Shown piece by piece: positions 6,324 to 9,341 of a stretch of 9,341 bases of DNA (the stretch's first letter is position 1; each line of letters opens with the position of its first letter). The position numbers and the translations under genes are program-made. Below the pieces are notes generated by a model, which had not been told where the DNA came from, made no database searches, and saw only the letters and a list, made by a program, of their open reading frames with translations. This DNA comes from an uncultured Clostridia bacterium (lineage in GTDB: Bacteria; Bacillota; Clostridia; TANB77; CAG-508), in assembly GCA_949746285.1 (NCBI GenBank), contig CATJZH010000176.1, forward strand, positions 1 to 9,341, written 5' to 3'.

Positions 6324-7328
6324 TTATAAATCATTTTTAGAAGCTTGAACTGCAGTAATTGCAATAACACCTGCTATATCTTCTGCTGAGCATCCTCTAG
6401 ATAAATCATTAACAGGTTTTGCAATACCTTGGCAAAGTGGACCATAAGCTTCTGCTTTTCCTAATCTTTGAGTTAATTTATATCCAATATTTCCAGCATC
6501 TAAATCTGGGAATATTAAAGTATTTGCTGTTCCTGCGATGTCACTATCTGGTGCTTTACTTTTTCCTACACTTGGCACTATTGCTGCATCTAATTGTAGT
6601 TCTCCATCTACTTTCATTTCTGGATATTTCTCTTTTACCATGTTTGTTGCATCAATTACTTTTTGAGTGAGCTCAGATTTAGCACTTCCTTTAGTTGAAT
6701 AAGAAAGCATTGCTACTTTAGATTCTTTTCCTACTAATTGTTCAAAACTTTTGCTTGATGAATATGCTATTTCTACCAATTCTTCTGCATTTGGATTTTG
6801 ATTTAAACCACAGTCTCCAAATACAAACACTCCATTTTCTCCATATTCACAGTCTGGTACAACCATTAAAAAAAAGGCTGATACTAGTTTTGTACCTGGA
6901 GCAGTTTTTAAAATTTGAAGTGCTGGTCTTAATGTATCTGATGTTGAATGAATAGCTCCTGAAACTAGTCCATCTGCTTCTCCTTCTTTTACCATCATCA
7001 TTCCAAAATATACTTCATCTTTCACTAATTCTTCTGCTTGTTCTAGTGTCATACCTTTTGCTTTTCTTAATTCATATAATTTTTCAGCATAATTTTTACT
7101 TTTTTCAGTTTTTAATGGGTTTACTATACTTGCTTTACTTATGTCTAATTTATTATCTTCTGCTAATTTATTAATAGAATTTTCATCTCCTATTAAAACA
7201 ACTTCTGCATATCCTTCTGCTAAAACTTTTGCAGCAGCTTCAATTGTTCTTAAGTCACTAGCTTCTGGTAATACAATTTTCTTTATTTCTTTTTTTGCTC
7301 TTTGTTTTATCTCTTCTATAAAGTTCAT
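6324..7328 (-). CDS. pta: Phosphate acetyltransferase
   Basis: Catalyses acetyl-CoA + phosphate = acetyl phosphate + CoA in the cytoplasm, supplying the acetate kinases encoded downstream. The 334-residue protein is the short, single-domain form usual in Firmicutes, without the N-terminal regulatory domains of the long enterobacterial enzyme. Visible motifs are SGAIHSTSDTLRPAL (123-137), FGDCGLNQNPNAEEL (170-184), LSYSTKGSAKSE (208-219) and KPVNDLSRGCS (304-314). Residues equivalent to the Methanosarcina catalytic and CoA-binding set are R134, R288, S310, R311 and D317, all present at a constant +1 offset. ATG 7328-7326 follows GGAGG (7340-7336) by 7 bases. It is the first gene of the operon pta-ackA-ackA and has its own near-consensus promoter. 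A run of eight T (6868-6875, coding strand) encodes Phe-Phe-Leu and does not break the frame. Confidence 0.97.
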   Translation of the reverse strand: MNFIEEIKQRAKKEIKKIVLPEASDLRTIEAAAKVLAEGYAEVVLIGDENSINKLAEDNKLDISKASIVNPLKTEKSKNYAEKLYELRKAKGMTLEQAEELVKDEVYFGMMMVKEGEADGLVSGAIHSTSDTLRPALQILKTAPGTKLVSAFFLMVVPDCEYGENGVFVFGDCGLNQNPNAEELVEIAYSSSKSFEQLVGKESKVAMLSYSTKGSAKSELTQKVIDATNMVKEKYPEMKVDGELQLDAAIVPSVGKSKAPDSDIAGTANTLIFPDLDAGNIGYKLTQRLGKAEAYGPLCQGIAKPVNDLSRGCSAEDIAGVIAITAVQASKNDL

Positions 7329-7339
7329 TTTTGACCCTC

Positions 7340-7360
7340 CTAAAGACTTTTATACTTTAG
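7340..7360 (-). promoter_or_regulatory. Dyad at the start of the pta transcript (possible operator or 5' hairpin)
   Basis: CTAAAG (minus strand 7360-7355) and CTTTAG (7345-7340) form a 6-bp inverted repeat around 9 bases. It begins just after the -10 box, around the predicted transcription start, and its second arm runs directly into the AGGAGG ribosome binding site. It could be a repressor operator or an RNA hairpin limiting access to the site. Six pairs in AT-rich DNA could also be chance. Confidence 0.35.
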
Positions 7361-7362
7361 TC

Positions 7363-7391
7363 ATTATATAAAATCTTTCTATTAAAGTCAA
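7363..7391 (-). promoter_or_regulatory. Near-consensus sigma-A promoter of the pta-ackA-ackA operon
   Basis: On the minus strand TTGACT (7391-7386), 17 bases, then TATAAT (7368-7363): 11 of 12 consensus positions with ideal spacing, ending 34 bases before the pta ATG. It is the strongest promoter in the window and implies high basal expression. It lies in the 85-base gap after the membrane-protein gene, so the acetate operon need not depend on read-through from that gene. Confidence 0.88.
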
Positions 7392-7413
7392 TTTAAATTT
7401 ATATAGTAAAAGA

Positions 7414-9341
7414 CTAACTCCAAAATTCAAATATATTTTTTAAAAATGCTGTTGTATCACTTGCAAAGTTTGTTAAAAAGTTTTCTTCTGTTGTTAAACT
7501 TATTGGTATAAGTATTAAAATAGTTATCATACATAATATAAAAAAAACTCTGTTTATTTCATTATTTTTTTCATTTAATTCTATCCACTTAAGTAATATT
7601 AAAATTGCTCCTATCGCTAATATTAGCTTAAAATCAATACTATATGCTTCGCAAATTCCTCCAAAACAAGTATTTATTATAATTGCAAATATTGATGTTA
7701 TAATACCTAATTCTATAAAAAGATTTAGCTCTTGATTATTAGATTTTTTCATAATACTTCTCTTTAAAAAATAAGCATATAATATTGGTATTCCTATTAA
7801 TCCTAGTAATCTATTTTCATAACAAATTTCATTTATTGATATATGAGACATGTCTGTATTAATAAATACAAAAGGAAATCTAAGTGGATTTATATATGGG
7901 GTTTTAAATAGGTACTCCACTAATCCAGCATATATTTTTCCAATTGTTATAGACATACATGATGTCATATTAAAACCTGTTAATTGGTATTTTGCTCCAA
8001 ATTCAAATATACTATCAAACCTAATATAATTTAAAAACATTTGGAAAATTCCTAGTATTGCAAGTGGTATAAATATAAATAATCCATCTTTTATTTTTTC
8101 ATTTAAATTTAGGTTTTTCATACTAATTAAGCATAATATAAAAATAAAAGGATAATAAATAATTAAATTTGGTTTAGATAAAACAACTAGTGCACTAGTA
8201 ATTCCCAATAATATTAACTTTAAATACTTTGTTCTACTATTTTCATAAATTGATATGGCTAAATTCATTGAAATAAGTAAAAAAGTAATTCCAGAAGTTA
8301 AAACAATATCGTATTTTGCACCTCTTAGTAATGTAAAAATATTTGAACCTAATACTATTGCATAAAATCCCAAATAAAAATTGAATAGTGATATTTTATT
8401 TATATATCTATTTATTAGTTTTCTATATAATCTATATAATGCAAAAACTGCAATAAGCATGTAAAATATATTAAATATATATGTGTGTGTGTAACTTCCT
8501 GTTATTAATCTAAAAGGTAATATCATAGTAATAATTGGAGCTATTCCAAAATAGTTATAATAATGTCCATCATAATATGCTACATCATATAAAAATTGTA
8601 TTCCATTTTCCGCTCTTTGTGTGTTATCATAAGGATTATTCATATTTTTAAGTTCTTCTGATGGTTCTTCCATAAGTTCAATTTGTCCATTTATAATTGC
8701 TTCTGTTTGCATCAATATAGAATCTTCTTTATTAATATCTTCTTTTGCTAACCAAAATTCCTCAGTTTCATATTGTTTTACAATATATGAAGCCACTGCT
8801 ACACATACTATAAGTAAAATTACTAAAAAAATATCATCTTGCTTTCTAGATTTACTGTTATATTCTATTTTATATATCTTTTGGTCTTTTACTAATATAA
8901 CAAAAACACTACTAATAAATATTATTAGCATTCTTATTATACTTATATTCATATTAGGCTTATTTAATATTACTTTACTAAATTGTAAATCTGTTTCAGT
9001 TAAATATTTAACTTGTATACTTTTGCATATTGAATGTGTATCAAAATTTATATAATGTTTTCCGTTTTTAAGTATCAATTTACTATTTAACTGGGTAGTA
9101 CTGCTATTTTCTTCACTTGTATAATATAATGTATATGTGACTTTATCTGTTAGTTTATTGTCATACTCAAAATTTATACTAGTTACTCTGTCATTTATAT
9201 TTTCAATTATAATAGAATTATCCTCATTTTTATATTCTTTTTCTAAATTAATATTTCCATTAATTAATGTTCTAAAGAAACCATAATTGCAAACAAATAT
9301 TTCTATAAATAATGCAATTATTATAGATATAAGAATTACTC
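7414..9341 (-). CDS. Large polytopic membrane protein, GT-C glycosyltransferase-like (N-terminus beyond window)
   Basis: The frame is open from the window end to TAG at 7416-7414, showing 641 residues without the start. A TTG at 9078 is internal: the 87 codons before it are open and carry a hydrophobic segment (visible residues 1-17). Next comes a polar, strand-rich stretch of about 110 residues, probably outside the membrane, then roughly a dozen membrane segments from residue 134 onward. The loop after the third segment holds the most telling residues: QTEAIINGQIEL, EEPSEEL, NPYD and YDVAYYDGHYYNYFGIAP (visible 251-268), followed later by a DSIFEFGAKYQLTGFN segment (441-456). I recall these from uncharacterised GT-C-like (PMT/ArnT-type) membrane proteins of Firmicutes; acidic residues in YDVAYYDG would be the candidate catalytic ones. 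Donor and acceptor are unknown. No clear terminator separates it from the pta promoter. Confidence 0.72.
   Translation of the reverse strand, partial: VILISIIIALFIEIFVCNYGFFRTLINGNINLEKEYKNEDNSIIIENINDRVTSINFEYDNKLTDKVTYTLYYTSEENSSTTQLNSKLILKNGKHYINFDTHSICKSIQVKYLTETDLQFSKVILNKPNMNISIIRMLIIFISSVFVILVKDQKIYKIEYNSKSRKQDDIFLVILLIVCVAVASYIVKQYETEEFWLAKEDINKEDSILMQTEAIINGQIELMEEPSEELKNMNNPYDNTQRAENGIQFLYDVAYYDGHYYNYFGIAPIITMILPFRLITGSYTHTYIFNIFYMLIAVFALYRLYRKLINRYINKISLFNFYLGFYAIVLGSNIFTLLRGAKYDIVLTSGITFLLISMNLAISIYENSRTKYLKLILLGITSALVVLSKPNLIIYYPFIFILCLISMKNLNLNEKIKDGLFIFIPLAILGIFQMFLNYIRFDSIFEFGAKYQLTGFNMTSCMSITIGKIYAGLVEYLFKTPYINPLRFPFVFINTDMSHISINEICYENRLLGLIGIPILYAYFLKRSIMKKSNNQELNLFIELGIITSIFAIIINTCFGGICEAYSIDFKLILAIGAILILLKWIELNEKNNEINRVFFILCMITILILIPISLTTEENFLTNFASDTTAFLKNIFEFWS

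Noticed and set aside
6868..6875. Run of eight A/T in pta as a possible frameshift or phase-variable tract
   Set aside because: The frame is intact and the run encodes Phe-Phe-Leu in a conserved segment of Pta, so it is ordinary AT-rich coding sequence.
8482..8492. TG dinucleotide run in the membrane protein gene as a phase-variation switch
   Set aside because: It has only about five units, is in frame (encoding Thr-His-Thr) and is far from the start; too short to infer slippage control.
8995..9078. Apparent TTG start at 9078 for the membrane protein
   Set aside because: The same frame stays open for 87 codons upstream to the window edge, includes a hydrophobic segment, and no Shine-Dalgarno site precedes the TTG. 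The gene is truncated by the window, not started here.

Overview
The window reads as chromosomal core DNA from a very A+T-rich, fermentative Gram-positive anaerobe, most likely a member of the Clostridia or a relative. The reasons are the extreme AT-rich codon use, strong AGGAGG-type ribosome binding sites, sigma-A-type promoters, a short single-domain Pta, a Bacillus/Clostridium-type Pgi and an RqcH of the Firmicutes type. I saw no transposon, phage gene, CRISPR array, tRNA or rRNA. The content is mostly housekeeping, and nothing here is clearly a new system.

Layout. Bases 1-180 are the C-terminal end of an unidentified + strand gene. It converges on a minus-strand pair, pgi (523-1824) followed by a small Dabb-domain gene (229-513); a hairpin at 187-218 lies between the convergent ends and can serve both. 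A divergent promoter region (1825-2005) separates pgi from rqcH (2006-3736, + strand). rqcH converges on the acetate operon, and one 20-bp symmetric hairpin (3728-3772) contains both stop codons. The acetate operon runs on the minus strand from a consensus-like promoter at 7363-7391: pta (6324-7328), a first acetate kinase gene (5073-6272) and a second, divergent one (3764-4945). Upstream of it, also on the minus strand, a large polytopic membrane protein (7414 to the window end) is cut off at its N-terminus.

How the genes work together. Pgi interconverts glucose-6-phosphate and fructose-6-phosphate in glycolysis. Pta and AckA convert acetyl-CoA through acetyl phosphate to acetate, making ATP by substrate-level phosphorylation. 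RqcH is the ribosome-associated quality-control factor that tags stalled nascent chains with alanine. The membrane protein resembles GT-C-type glycosyltransferases and is probably functionally separate. The points most worth a second look are the two acetate kinases in tandem behind one pta, an Asn-to-Gln change shared by both active sites, a structured gap between the two kinase genes, and the shared hairpin that embeds two convergent stop codons.
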